From MB-PLM-2 sp964385715 (GTDB taxonomy: Bacteria > Planctomycetota > Planctomycetia > Pirellulales > UBA7805), in NCBI GenBank assembly GCA_964385715.1, contig CAYLRE010000014.1:1-34675 (forward strand): DNA of 34,675 nt, written 5' to 3'. The notes below the pieces were generated by a model. The model was not told where the DNA came from. It saw nothing but the letters and a program-made list of their open reading frames with translations, and did not search any database. Each line of letters begins with the position of its first letter. Position 1 is the first letter of the stretch. Positions 7,670-16,966 of this stretch are shown here, piece after piece. A program made the translations under genes and the position numbers.

Positions 7670-8632
7670 ATGTCGATCTCTCGCTTTCTCGACGAACAGT
7701 TTCTGCATTTCAACGCCCGCGAGACCGTCGACGCGGCCCGCGCTTGGCGTGCACACCTAGAGGCCGACGGGAAGATGTTCCTGGCCATGGCCGGGGCAAT
7801 GAGCACCGCCGAGATCGGCATCTCGCTCGCCCGCATGATTCGCTCTGACAAGATCCACGCCATCTGCTGCACGGCCGCCAATCTGGAAGAAGACGTCTTC
7901 AACCTGCTGGCCCACGACGAATATCGCACAGTCTCCCACTACCGTGATCTTTCGCCCCGTGACGAAGCGGCCCTTCGCGACGAAGGCATGAATCGGGTCA
8001 CCGACACCTGCATTCCTGAAACGGTCATTCGTCACGTGGAAGACCGGCTCACCAGCTATTGGGTGGAAGCAAGCGAGCGCGGCGAGGCCTACTTTCCGTA
8101 CGAATACCTCTACCGGGCGTTATCGGAACCTGACCTTGCGCAGCACTTTCAGGTGCCGGCCGAACAGAGCTGGGTGATCGCCGCCAAAAAGAAAGGCATT
8201 CCGGTCTTCTCCCCCGGCTGGGAAGACTCCACGCTGGGCAACATCTTCACCGCCCGCGTGATCGATGGCACGGTCCGCAGCCACAACGTCATCCGCACCG
8301 GCACCGAGCAGATGCAGCGGCTCGTCGAGTGGTATCTGAAAGAACAAGAAAACCACCCACTAGGCTTCTTCCAAATCGGCGGGGGCATCGCCGGCGACTT
8401 TCCGATCTGTAGCGTCCCTTTGATCCGACAAGACCTGGAACGGGAGTGCCGCAGCTGGAGCTACTTCGCTCAGATCTCCGATTCGACAACGTCGTACGGT
8501 TCTTACTCAGGTGCGGTGCCGAACGAGAAAATCACCTGGCACAAGATCGACGTCGATACGCCGAGCTTCATGATCAACTCCGACGCCTCGATCGTGGCCC
8601 CGCTAATCTTTGCGTATGTGCTGGGCGATTAG
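7670..8632 (+). CDS. Deoxyhypusine synthase-like protein
   Basis: This 320-residue protein is a full-length member of the deoxyhypusine synthase (DHS) family, NAD-dependent enzymes that move the aminobutyl group of spermidine to a lysine of eIF5A or, in relatives, to another amine. Visible landmarks are MAGAMSTAEIG, EEDVFNLLAHDEY, PVFSPGWEDSTLG, FFQIGGGIAGDF, and near the end GSYSGAVPNEKITWHKID, whose lysine (residue 292) matches the lysine that forms the enzyme-imine in human DHS. Bacteria have no eIF5A, so the acceptor must differ. Pocket positions that are Asp or His in human DHS read Asn (TLGN), Asp (AGDF) and Tyr (GSYSG) here. A polyamine-related role is inferred. The start is ATG at 7670; the ribosome site is weak (GAG nine bases away). 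Confidence 0.85.
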   Translation: MSISRFLDEQFLHFNARETVDAARAWRAHLEADGKMFLAMAGAMSTAEIGISLARMIRSDKIHAICCTAANLEEDVFNLLAHDEYRTVSHYRDLSPRDEAALRDEGMNRVTDTCIPETVIRHVEDRLTSYWVEASERGEAYFPYEYLYRALSEPDLAQHFQVPAEQSWVIAAKKKGIPVFSPGWEDSTLGNIFTARVIDGTVRSHNVIRTGTEQMQRLVEWYLKEQENHPLGFFQIGGGIAGDFPICSVPLIRQDLERECRSWSYFAQISDSTTSYGSYSGAVPNEKITWHKIDVDTPSFMINSDASIVAPLIFAYVLGD

Positions 8633-8738
8633 CGGGGAACCGCGAGTGTGACCGCAACACTCCGATCGAACAGCAAGTTGTTCTCTACAAGACACTTAGA
8701 GGACATCTCCCTGCGTTCAGCAGGGGCTCGAAGAGATT

Positions 8739-8759
8739 TCCCTTGGACCAGACAAGGGA
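8739..8759. other. Perfect hairpin downstream of the DHS-like gene
   Basis: TCCCTTG (8739-8745) and CAAGGGA (8753-8759) pair around a seven-base loop, 106 bases after the DHS-like stop. No T-run follows, so it is at best a weak terminator. The remaining bases of 8633-8852 show no gene. Confidence 0.35.
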
Positions 8760-8852
8760 CATAGGATACCCTCTTGTATCGCCACCATTCCACTTCTGAG
8801 GTGGAGTCGCATTCCTAATTTTCGCCTGCTGCTCGAATCAATACATCACCAG

Positions 8853-9524
8853 ATGCCTGACCAGTATTCCGAAAATTCATATTGCCCAAAATGCAAGGCA
8901 GCTGTCGAGCCACACCCTGAAACGGTTTGCTCTCACTGCGACGCACCGCTACACAACATGCTGAAATCGAGTGACGCCAGTGACGAGGCAACCGACGGTC
9001 CTGATGTCAGACCTACCACGAATGTATATCGACTATTATTCGAGAACATACTGGGCCTATGTCGGTCACGCAAATCACTCCTCCGCTCGTTCTACCTTGA
9101 AACGGATCACGCCGCCAACACGCGACAGGAGGATACGCGTCCCTTAGCGGAACTGCGAAAGTCTTACCGCGAGGACGTTGCATCATCCTCAACTTCTCCC
9201 GCCAAAGAAATCGACCTCTTCATAGCCTACGAAGAACGGAGATTTGTACTTTTAAGCCGGTGGACACATGCATGGATAGCATTTTGGCTCTTGTTTCTTC
9301 CCTTAGGGCTCGGATTGCCAATCGCAATTATGGTCGTAAACAGCAACTGGCTCGTAAACACGCTGCTGATTACTCTATTTTCAGCTATTCTCTTCTTGCC
9401 TTTGGCGTGGTGCGGGCTGCTGCTACAAGCACCGATGGTTGGAATTACTATCCGAATCCTGAATCGTCTTCTCCCTGCACGTGACGTTGAGACATGTAAC
9501 GCACAGGAGTTGCACGACACCTGA
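8853..9524 (+). CDS. Hypothetical membrane protein with N-terminal zinc ribbon
   Basis: Not recognised as a named family. The 223-residue protein begins with a small zinc ribbon: Cys11-Pro-Lys-Cys14 and Cys26-Ser-His-Cys29. A polar, probably disordered linker follows to about residue 130, and then two strong membrane helices (about 138-162 and 167-192) with a short basic tail. The ribbon should face the cytoplasm. The gene is visibly richer in A/T and in rare codons than its neighbours, which fits a fast-evolving or recently acquired gene. Its stop lies 32 bases from the stop of the opposing cardiolipin synthase gene. A second protein of mirrored design (two helices, then a ribbon) is encoded at 33654-34061. 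Confidence 0.6.
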   Translation: MPDQYSENSYCPKCKAAVEPHPETVCSHCDAPLHNMLKSSDASDEATDGPDVRPTTNVYRLLFENILGLCRSRKSLLRSFYLETDHAANTRQEDTRPLAELRKSYREDVASSSTSPAKEIDLFIAYEERRFVLLSRWTHAWIAFWLLFLPLGLGLPIAIMVVNSNWLVNTLLITLFSAILFLPLAWCGLLLQAPMVGITIRILNRLLPARDVETCNAQELHDT

Positions 9525-9555
9525 CCAGCGCAACAGATGCGCCCACACCCCCACC

Positions 9556-10977
9556 CTACAACAACGGACTCAGCAGCTTGCACATATTCTCAAAGATGCG
9601 GAGGTGGCTCTTGCGATTTCGCCACGCTTCGAGCGTCAGTTCCGTCGACTCGCTCAAGTAGTTTTCCTGGGCCGTGCGGAGGGCTGTGGTCACTCTTTCT
9701 CCATACGCCAGTGTGTTGATCTCAAAGTTGAGATAGAACGAACGGATATCGAAATTGCCAGAGCCGATCAGGGCCACGCTGCGGTCGACGCTCATCGTCT
9801 TGGCGTGCAGCAGGCCGTCGCCATGCAGATGAATGCGAATCCCCGCTTCGAGCACGGCTTCGTAATACGCCCGGGCCGCCGCCCCGACCAAGATCTGATC
9901 GCAACGGGCGGGTACGATCACATCCACCCGCACCCCGCGCAGCACGGCCGTCTCCATCGCCTGCAAAAACGGAGCGTCGGGTACAAGATAGGGCGAAGTG
10001 ATAATCACCCGCTCCGTGGCGGCGTAAATAGCGGCGACCACCATTCGCTGATAGTTGTCCGTCGGAAATGTCGGCCCGCTCGGCAACGTCTGCACGACGA
10101 CATCGCCAGTGACTTCCGGGTGTGGGAAGTACCGTTCGTCGTCGAGCAGCTCTTGACTTTCGGCACACCAGTCTTCGACGAAGATACTTTGCAACTGCAA
10201 CACGATCGGCCCGGTGATGCGAACCATCATGTCGTGCCACACCAGGTCCTTCGTCCCGTAGTCGGCGTTGACGATATTCTGACTCCCGGTGTACGCGATC
10301 CGTCCGTCAACGATCGCCAGCTTGCGATGATTACGCAGATCGATACGGGCCAGTTTGCGGCGAAAGATATTCACCGGCAACATCGAGAGCAGCTCAATGC
10401 CGCGCTGCTTCATCTGCGTGCCGAGCGATTTAAGAAAGTACCAGGAGCCGACGTCGTCCGCCAACACCCGGCACTTTACACCCCGCTCCACCGCACGACC
10501 GAGTGCGTCCATCACCCGGTAACCCGTCTCGTCGTCGGCAAAGATGTAGAACAACAAGTGAACGTGATCGTTGGCCCGGTCAATGTCGCCGATCAGCCGG
10601 TCGATCATCTGATCGGTTTCAATGAAGACCTCACCGCTGTTGCCACCAAGAATCGGCTTGTCGCCGAGTCGTTCCACCAAGTTGACGAGTGTTGTCTGCT
10701 CGGGACTCAATTTTGGATGGACCACATGCGGGGCGAGCGCCTCAAGGCGAGCTAACATGCGATCGCGAGCCGCTCGCAATGCATGACGCTGGATGCGGCG
10801 ACGCGGCAAGCGGTTCTCGCCGATCAGCCAATAGAGCAAGATGCCAGGCCACGGCAAAAAGAAAATAACCAGCAGCCAAGAGGTCGCTGCCGCCGGCCCG
10901 CGACGACGGAGCACGACCGGAATCGCCAAGACGCGAACCACCCATTCGCTGATGTAGTAGATGAGTGTCCAACTCAT
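9556..10977 (-). CDS. cls: Cardiolipin synthase, phospholipase D family
   Basis: The enzyme joins phosphatidylglycerol with a second phospholipid at the cytoplasmic membrane to make cardiolipin. The 473-residue protein starts with two membrane helices (about 2-22 and 30-52), the second followed by the Cls hallmark YWLIGENRLPRRR. Two HKD catalytic motifs follow: HRKLAIVDGR with H217, K219 and D224 ending in TGSQN, and HAKTMSVDRS with H391, K393 and D398 ending in GSGNFD. The strand ITSPYLVPD between them is also typical. Length and domain order match bacterial ClsA-type enzymes. The start chosen is ATG at 10977, with AGGA eight bases upstream; the open frame extends 29 codons further without a better start. 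It is divergent from the aldo/keto reductase gene. Confidence 0.93.
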   Translation of the reverse strand: MSWTLIYYISEWVVRVLAIPVVLRRRGPAAATSWLLVIFFLPWPGILLYWLIGENRLPRRRIQRHALRAARDRMLARLEALAPHVVHPKLSPEQTTLVNLVERLGDKPILGGNSGEVFIETDQMIDRLIGDIDRANDHVHLLFYIFADDETGYRVMDALGRAVERGVKCRVLADDVGSWYFLKSLGTQMKQRGIELLSMLPVNIFRRKLARIDLRNHRKLAIVDGRIAYTGSQNIVNADYGTKDLVWHDMMVRITGPIVLQLQSIFVEDWCAESQELLDDERYFPHPEVTGDVVVQTLPSGPTFPTDNYQRMVVAAIYAATERVIITSPYLVPDAPFLQAMETAVLRGVRVDVIVPARCDQILVGAAARAYYEAVLEAGIRIHLHGDGLLHAKTMSVDRSVALIGSGNFDIRSFYLNFEINTLAYGERVTTALRTAQENYLSESTELTLEAWRNRKSHLRIFENMCKLLSPLL

Positions 10978-11065
10978 ACCGCGAGTCCTGGGAGGATTCT
11001 TTCGCAGCGTGCGTCCATAACTCTCGCTCTGCAGCCCATCTCGCCCAGCACGCCGGCGTTCCAAA

Positions 11066-11105
11066 GCCCTCGGTGCGTGACAGTAGGCCCTCGGTGCGTG
11101 ACAGT
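11066..11105. repeat. Tandem 19-bp direct repeat in the cls/AKR intergenic region
   Basis: A 19-base unit beginning GCCCTCGGTGCG and ending TGACAGT occurs at 11066-11084 and again, without mismatch, at 11087-11105. Two bases (AG) separate the copies, giving a period of 21 bases, exactly two helical turns. That spacing puts both copies on the same face of the DNA, as expected of a protein-binding array. The region is the shared upstream DNA of cls (-) and the aldo/keto reductase gene (+). Confidence 0.6.
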
Positions 11106-11111
11106 GCCAAG

Positions 11112-11135
11112 GTATCGCACGTCAATGTATCGCAC
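11112..11135. repeat. Paired 9-bp repeat next to the 19-bp repeats
   Basis: GTATCGCAC occurs at 11112-11120 and 11127-11135, period 15. Read on the other strand it is GTGCGATAC, which resembles the GTGCGTGAC core of the neighbouring 19-base repeats. The four sites together form two boxes in each orientation. Confidence 0.5.
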
Positions 11136-11315
11136 TGGGGCAAAGAGCACCAAACGCTATTCTTGCGTCGGCGGGAAAATTCGTGCCCCAAGAGTGCATT
11201 CACAATTCGGCTTTGCCCCTCATCGAAAACAGGTCTCCCGTCCGCTAAGATGGCGCCCTATACGTAAAACAGAGATTACCGACACACAATATCACCCTCC
11301 AGTAGCGAGTCCGCG

Positions 11316-12299
11316 ATGAAGCAGCGAATTTTTGGCAGTACCGGTCGAGAAGTCTCCGAGGTTGGCCTAGGGACCTGGCAATTGGGGGCCGAATGGGGAC
11401 AGGTCGACGACGCCACGGCCCAAGAAGTGCTCGCCGCGGCGGTCGACAACGGGGTCACATTCTTCGACACGGCGGACGTCTACGGCCTCGGCATTAGCGA
11501 AGAGCGGATCGGTCGCTTTCTCAAAGAGACCTCGGCCGAAATCTTTGTGGCCACGAAGTTAGGACGCTTTCCCGAACCCGGCTGGCCCGAGAACTTCTCG
11601 CTAGAGAGTTTCCGCCTGCACACGGAAGCCTCGCTTCGGCGGCTCGGCGTCGAGGCCCTCGATCTCACGCAAACCCACTGCCTGCCGCCGGAACGAATGC
11701 AGCAAGGTGACATGTTCGAGTGGCTCCGCACGCTCAAACAAGAAGGCAAGATCAAGGCCTTCGGCGCCAGCGTCGAATCGATGGACGAAGCGCTCGGCTG
11801 CCTGGAACAGGATGGCCTCTCTTCGCTGCAAATCATCTTCAACGTCTTCCGCCAGAAGCCAATCACGACGCTCTTCGAGCGTGCCCAAGAAAAAGGGGTG
11901 GCCTTGATCATCCGCCTACCGGTCGCTTCGGGACTGTTGACCGGCAAGTTCGCCGCCAACTCCACCTTCCCGGAAGACGATCATCGCAACTTCAATCGTG
12001 ACGGCGACTGCTTCAACGTCGGCGAGACCTTCGCCGGTCTTCCCCTGGCCAAGGGCGTCGAACTGGTCGAGCAGCTGCGTCAACATGTACCCGAGGGATA
12101 CACACTTCCCCAATTCGCCATGCGTTGGATTCTGGACTTCCCGGCGGTGAGCGTTGTCATCCCCGGTGCGAAAAGCGCTAAGCAAGTGGGCGAAAACTGC
12201 TCGGCCAGTGACCTGGCACCGCTGGGCGACGAACGTCATCGTGCAATCACCGATTTCTACGATCAGCAAGTCGCCAAGCACATTCGGGGTGTCTATTGA
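11316..12299 (+). CDS. Aldo/keto reductase
   Basis: An NADP(H)-dependent oxidoreductase of the aldo/keto reductase superfamily (TIM barrel, 327 residues). The catalytic tetrad is visible: Asp51 and Tyr56 in FFDTADVYG, Lys81 in VATKLGR, and His121 in LTQTHCLPP. The C-terminal cofactor segment SVVIPGAKSAKQVGEN is the usual adenine-phosphate binding region. The overall pattern is that of the YajO/IolS-like (AKR11-13) branch that reduces small carbonyls; the true substrate cannot be told from sequence. The start is ATG at 11316, with GAG six bases upstream. Upstream lie 338 bases shared with cls, holding the repeat array at 11066-11135, which may regulate it. The small helix-turn-helix gene follows after 91 bases. 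Confidence 0.9.
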   Translation: MKQRIFGSTGREVSEVGLGTWQLGAEWGQVDDATAQEVLAAAVDNGVTFFDTADVYGLGISEERIGRFLKETSAEIFVATKLGRFPEPGWPENFSLESFRLHTEASLRRLGVEALDLTQTHCLPPERMQQGDMFEWLRTLKQEGKIKAFGASVESMDEALGCLEQDGLSSLQIIFNVFRQKPITTLFERAQEKGVALIIRLPVASGLLTGKFAANSTFPEDDHRNFNRDGDCFNVGETFAGLPLAKGVELVEQLRQHVPEGYTLPQFAMRWILDFPAVSVVIPGAKSAKQVGENCSASDLAPLGDERHRAITDFYDQQVAKHIRGVY

Positions 12300-12390
12300 T
12301 TCGCGTCATCAAGTTTCGACCGATGTATCGCCGACAAGTTATCCACGGCGGCTGAAACAGCAACTTTTCAATTCCCAATTTTTTGCTGCC

Positions 12391-12660
12391 ATGAGCAACG
12401 ATCCACTGCTTACAATTGAAGAACTCGCGGCCGTGTTGCGAGTGCCTGTTGAGATGGCCCACTCGTGGGAACCGTTGGGTTTTCTGCCAGTCGAAGAAGA
12501 CGCGAACGAGGACGACGGCAAGAAATATCGTCAGCGAAATGTCGTGTTGGCGCTCCGCGATCAGCCGGAAATCATGACCGCGGTTAAGAACGCCATGATG
12601 GCGAAACGAGGGATTGTCAACGAGCCGCCCGATGACAACAGCGGCAGCTCTAACTTGTAA
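12391..12660 (+). CDS. Small helix-turn-helix (MerR/excisionase-like) protein
   Basis: An 89-residue protein whose first fifty residues read as a winged helix-turn-helix of the MerR/excisionase type: LTIEELAAVLRVPVEMAHSW forms helix, turn and recognition helix, and YRQRNVVLAL closes the domain. The remaining tail is polar and probably disordered. Such small proteins usually bind DNA, though the family also includes adaptors. There is no clear ribosome site before the ATG at 12391 (the upstream DNA is T-rich). The frame continues open upstream into the reductase gene in a different frame, without coding character. The next gene starts only 15 bases after the stop, so the two are probably one transcript. 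Confidence 0.6.
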   Translation: MSNDPLLTIEELAAVLRVPVEMAHSWEPLGFLPVEEDANEDDGKKYRQRNVVLALRDQPEIMTAVKNAMMAKRGIVNEPPDDNSGSSNL

Positions 12661-12675
12661 TCAACCCACGCACAC

Positions 12676-13920
12676 ATGAATATCCTTCTCTTTGAAGACG
12701 AAGTGGTCGAGCAGTTGCGGCCGATCACGCTCACCCGGCCGGCGTTCTCGATCAGCTGCGGCAGTTTTTGCCTGGCCGACCTGATCGCTCGACTCGGTCG
12801 TCCGACCGCCTATGTCGTACAGCCTCATCTTGCCGCCACCGCAGAACACGACTACCCCAACGACGATTTCGACGACGGGCCACTGTTGGCCGTGAACGCT
12901 AGGGCCGTGCCGGCTGCATGGTTATTAGCAGAACTTTCGCGACTCATGTCGCCCGGAAAGCCGGGTCTCCTGCGACATGGACAATCGATTGCCGCCGCCA
13001 TCGTTCCGTCCGAGCAAGCACGAGAGCTGCAGAACCTCGGCTACACCGAATTTGCGGCCAAGTTGCAGGAACTCGATCTGCCGGCGCTTGGCGCCGAACT
13101 TCCACTTATTAGCCACCCGCACGAGATCCTTCAACATCACGCGTCCATTTTCACTGCCAATATGGAGATGCGGATCGACGAAGGAGAATATCAACAAGCG
13201 GCCGACGGAGTGTACCTGGCCCCCGGGGCCACCATCGGACCACAGGTCGTCACCGACACCACCGACGGTCCGATCGTTCTGGAGGCGAACGCCTCGGTCG
13301 GCCCGCTTTCGTACTTGAGTGGTCCGCTGCACGTCGGACAGAGTGCCAAGATCAACGAGCATTCTAGCATCAAGCATCGCGTCGCCCTCGGTCACACCAC
13401 CAAGGTCGGCGGCGAGGTCAGCGAGTCGATCGTCGAACCGTACAGCAACAAGCAACATCACGGATTCTTGGGGCACAGCTACCTCGGCCGTTGGGTCAAC
13501 CTCGGAGCAGGCACATCCAACAGCAACCTCAAGAACACCTACGGCAAAATCAACATGAATTACGGTCTCGGCAGACGCGTTGCCACCGACATGCAATTCA
13601 TGGGCTGTGTTGTCGGTGACTATACCAAGAGCGCCATCAACACATCGATCTTCACCGGTAAAATCATCGGCGTCTGTAGCATGCTCTACGGGTTCATTAC
13701 GAGAAATGTGCCCGGGTTCGTCAACTACGCCCGCAGTATGGGGCAATTATCGGAAGTCACGGCTGATGTAATGATTGCGATTCAGGGCCGCAGCTTCGGC
13801 CGTCGCAACGTTTCGCAGCGGGAATGCGACATTCAACTCATCCACGACATCTACCGGCTCACACAGATTGAACGGGATGCCCTGGAAGACACGTTGTCAG
13901 ACGACCCACTTTCGCTATGA
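12676..13920 (+). CDS. GlmU-like sugar nucleotidyltransferase / N-acetyltransferase
   Basis: A 414-residue member of the alternative bacterial GlmU family. GlmU enzymes make UDP-N-acetylglucosamine for peptidoglycan and lipopolysaccharide. The N-terminus MNILLFEDEVVEQLRPITLTRP is the family hallmark region (residues 1-22) and lacks the classical GxGTRM loop. The C-terminal half is a left-handed beta-helix of hexapeptide repeats (IGPQVV, VGPLSYLSGPLHVG, KINEHSSI, AALG-type turns) with FLGHSYLGRWVNLGAG and NSNLKNTYG, matching the acetyltransferase/acyl-CoA site of the family. Stop codon at 13918-13920; MetF starts 49 bases later, so an operon with the small helix-turn-helix gene and metF is likely. 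Specificity for glucosamine 1-phosphate is inferred from family. Confidence 0.82.
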   Translation: MNILLFEDEVVEQLRPITLTRPAFSISCGSFCLADLIARLGRPTAYVVQPHLAATAEHDYPNDDFDDGPLLAVNARAVPAAWLLAELSRLMSPGKPGLLRHGQSIAAAIVPSEQARELQNLGYTEFAAKLQELDLPALGAELPLISHPHEILQHHASIFTANMEMRIDEGEYQQAADGVYLAPGATIGPQVVTDTTDGPIVLEANASVGPLSYLSGPLHVGQSAKINEHSSIKHRVALGHTTKVGGEVSESIVEPYSNKQHHGFLGHSYLGRWVNLGAGTSNSNLKNTYGKINMNYGLGRRVATDMQFMGCVVGDYTKSAINTSIFTGKIIGVCSMLYGFITRNVPGFVNYARSMGQLSEVTADVMIAIQGRSFGRRNVSQRECDIQLIHDIYRLTQIERDALEDTLSDDPLSL

Positions 13921-13969
13921 TCTGGGCTACGCGAGGACAACGATCGTTTTCTCTGAAGGTTTCGATGCT

Positions 13970-14869
13970 ATGACAACGGGTGACGACCCCAGCTCCGAAA
14001 AGGTTGCAGGTGCCTACGGCCCCGGCAAGTTCGGTCTCTCCTTTGAACTTTTCCCACCCAAGACGGAAAAGGGCCAGACCGCTCTGTTCAAGCATGTTGC
14101 AGCCTTAATGGAGTTCCAGCCGAACCTGATCACCTGCACCTACGGCGCCGGTGGTTCCACGCGCGACAAGACGCTGTCGATCGTCTCTGAAGTACACAAG
14201 CAGTTTTCCTTGCCCGTCGCCTCGCACTTGACCTGTGTTGGCTCGACGACCGATGAACTGCGATCTTATCTACAAGAAGCATCCGACCGGGGGGTATCGA
14301 ACATCGTCGCGCTACGGGGAGATCCACCACAGGGCGAGACGGAGTTCAAGCCGGTCGCCGGCGGACTCTCCTACGCAAACGAACTGGTGGAGTTGATTGC
14401 CGCCGAATTTCCGCAACTCGGGATCGCCGTGGCGGGCTACCCAGAAACGCACCAAGAAGCGGTCAGCCCTCAGGCCGACTTAGAAAACCTTAAGCGGAAG
14501 GTCGACGCTGGCGGCGACGTCGTGATCACGCAACTGTTCTACGAGAATGCCGACTTCTTCCGTTTCCGCGACGCCTGTGAGAAGCTCGGCATCGAGGTGC
14601 CGATCGTGCCAGGTCTATTGCCGGTGATCAACTTCTCGCAGATTCAGAGAATCACCAGTCTCTGCGGAGCGAAGTTGCCTGAAGATTTTACCGAGCAGCT
14701 GGCAGCCTGCGGCGAAGATGCCGATGCCCAAGTCGAAGTTGGAATCGAATTCGCCAGTCGCCAGGTTCAAGAACTCATCGACGCCGGTGTGCCAGGCATC
14801 CACTTCTACGTATTGAATAAATCCGAGGCGACCGCACGCGTCCTGCGAGCAGTCGGTCGCCCCGGTTAG
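13970..14869 (+). CDS. metF: 5,10-methylenetetrahydrofolate reductase
   Basis: The flavoenzyme reduces methylene-tetrahydrofolate to methyl-tetrahydrofolate for methionine synthesis. The 299-residue TIM-barrel protein shows FGLSFELFPPKT with the catalytic-region Glu26, ITCTYGAGGSTRDKT (folate and FAD site), ASHLTCVGSTTDEL, NIVALRGDPPQG, and DVVITQLFYENADFFRF with PIVPGLLPV. These are all in the normal order, and the length equals that of bacterial MetF. The start is ATG at 13970, preceded by GAAGG ten bases upstream. The open frame runs upstream into the GlmU-like gene in another frame and is not coding there. It converges with rpoD. Confidence 0.95.
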   Translation: MTTGDDPSSEKVAGAYGPGKFGLSFELFPPKTEKGQTALFKHVAALMEFQPNLITCTYGAGGSTRDKTLSIVSEVHKQFSLPVASHLTCVGSTTDELRSYLQEASDRGVSNIVALRGDPPQGETEFKPVAGGLSYANELVELIAAEFPQLGIAVAGYPETHQEAVSPQADLENLKRKVDAGGDVVITQLFYENADFFRFRDACEKLGIEVPIVPGLLPVINFSQIQRITSLCGAKLPEDFTEQLAACGEDADAQVEVGIEFASRQVQELIDAGVPGIHFYVLNKSEATARVLRAVGRPG

Positions 14870-14976
14870 AAGGTAGTCGCGCGCCGCGTGTCATGCCTCA
14901 TCCCTGTTGCGGCCCCATCTGCGCGAGCTACTTAGTCGGCAAACCATCGGGTTTACCAACCGCACCATTTCCCATC

Positions 14977-14997
14977 GAGTCGGTTAACGGCCGACTC
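14977..14997 (+). terminator. Candidate terminator between metF and rpoD
   Basis: GAGTCGG (14977-14983) pairs perfectly with CCGACTC (14991-14997) around a seven-base loop, and a T-rich stretch (CCTTTTGG) begins ten bases later. It lies between convergent genes and could serve both. The T-run is short and displaced, so the call is moderate. Confidence 0.45.
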
Positions 14998-15023
14998 CGT
15001 GATTCCTTTTGGCTGTTACTGCA

Positions 15024-16652
<1,629 letters not shown>

Positions 16653-16966
16653 GGTTGGACTCCTTCAGTGCTTCGGATGGGAGAGAAGCGGTGATCTCGT
16701 TGGGTGGTGCGATAGAAGAGATCAGCAGAAAGGATGCCAAGCCCTTCTGCGGCGGGACTTGAATTAGCGCAACCAATAACAGATAAAACACTTACGGCGT
16801 TTTTCGACTTTGGTCCGTCGGCCCCCGGGCGGCTCATGGCGTTGTTTTTCCACCACACAGGCACCACCATGGTTGCCTGAACGAAACCTGGGCACCTCAA
16901 GCGCCGATCGCCGCAGCCCGACACAACCGTCAGAATCACCCTCAGAACGATCCCGCCAGAGACCAT
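16653..16966. other. Divergent intergenic region between rpoD and the carboxyltransferase gene
   Basis: Both transcripts should start within these 314 bases. On the rpoD strand, TTGGCA (16740-16735) followed 17 bases later by TTCTAT is a weak promoter candidate. On the other strand I see no convincing promoter. A G/C-rich imperfect palindrome (around 16818-16833) could form a leader hairpin. No additional gene is visible. Confidence 0.3.

Noticed and set aside
9481..10755. 424-codon open frame opposite cardiolipin synthase
   Set aside because: The opposite strand shows both HKD motifs and Cls membrane helices; this is a shadow.
11066..11135. CRISPR-like reading of the repeat cluster
   Set aside because: Only two copies per unit with 2- to 6-base gaps; no spacer-sized intervals and no cas genes.
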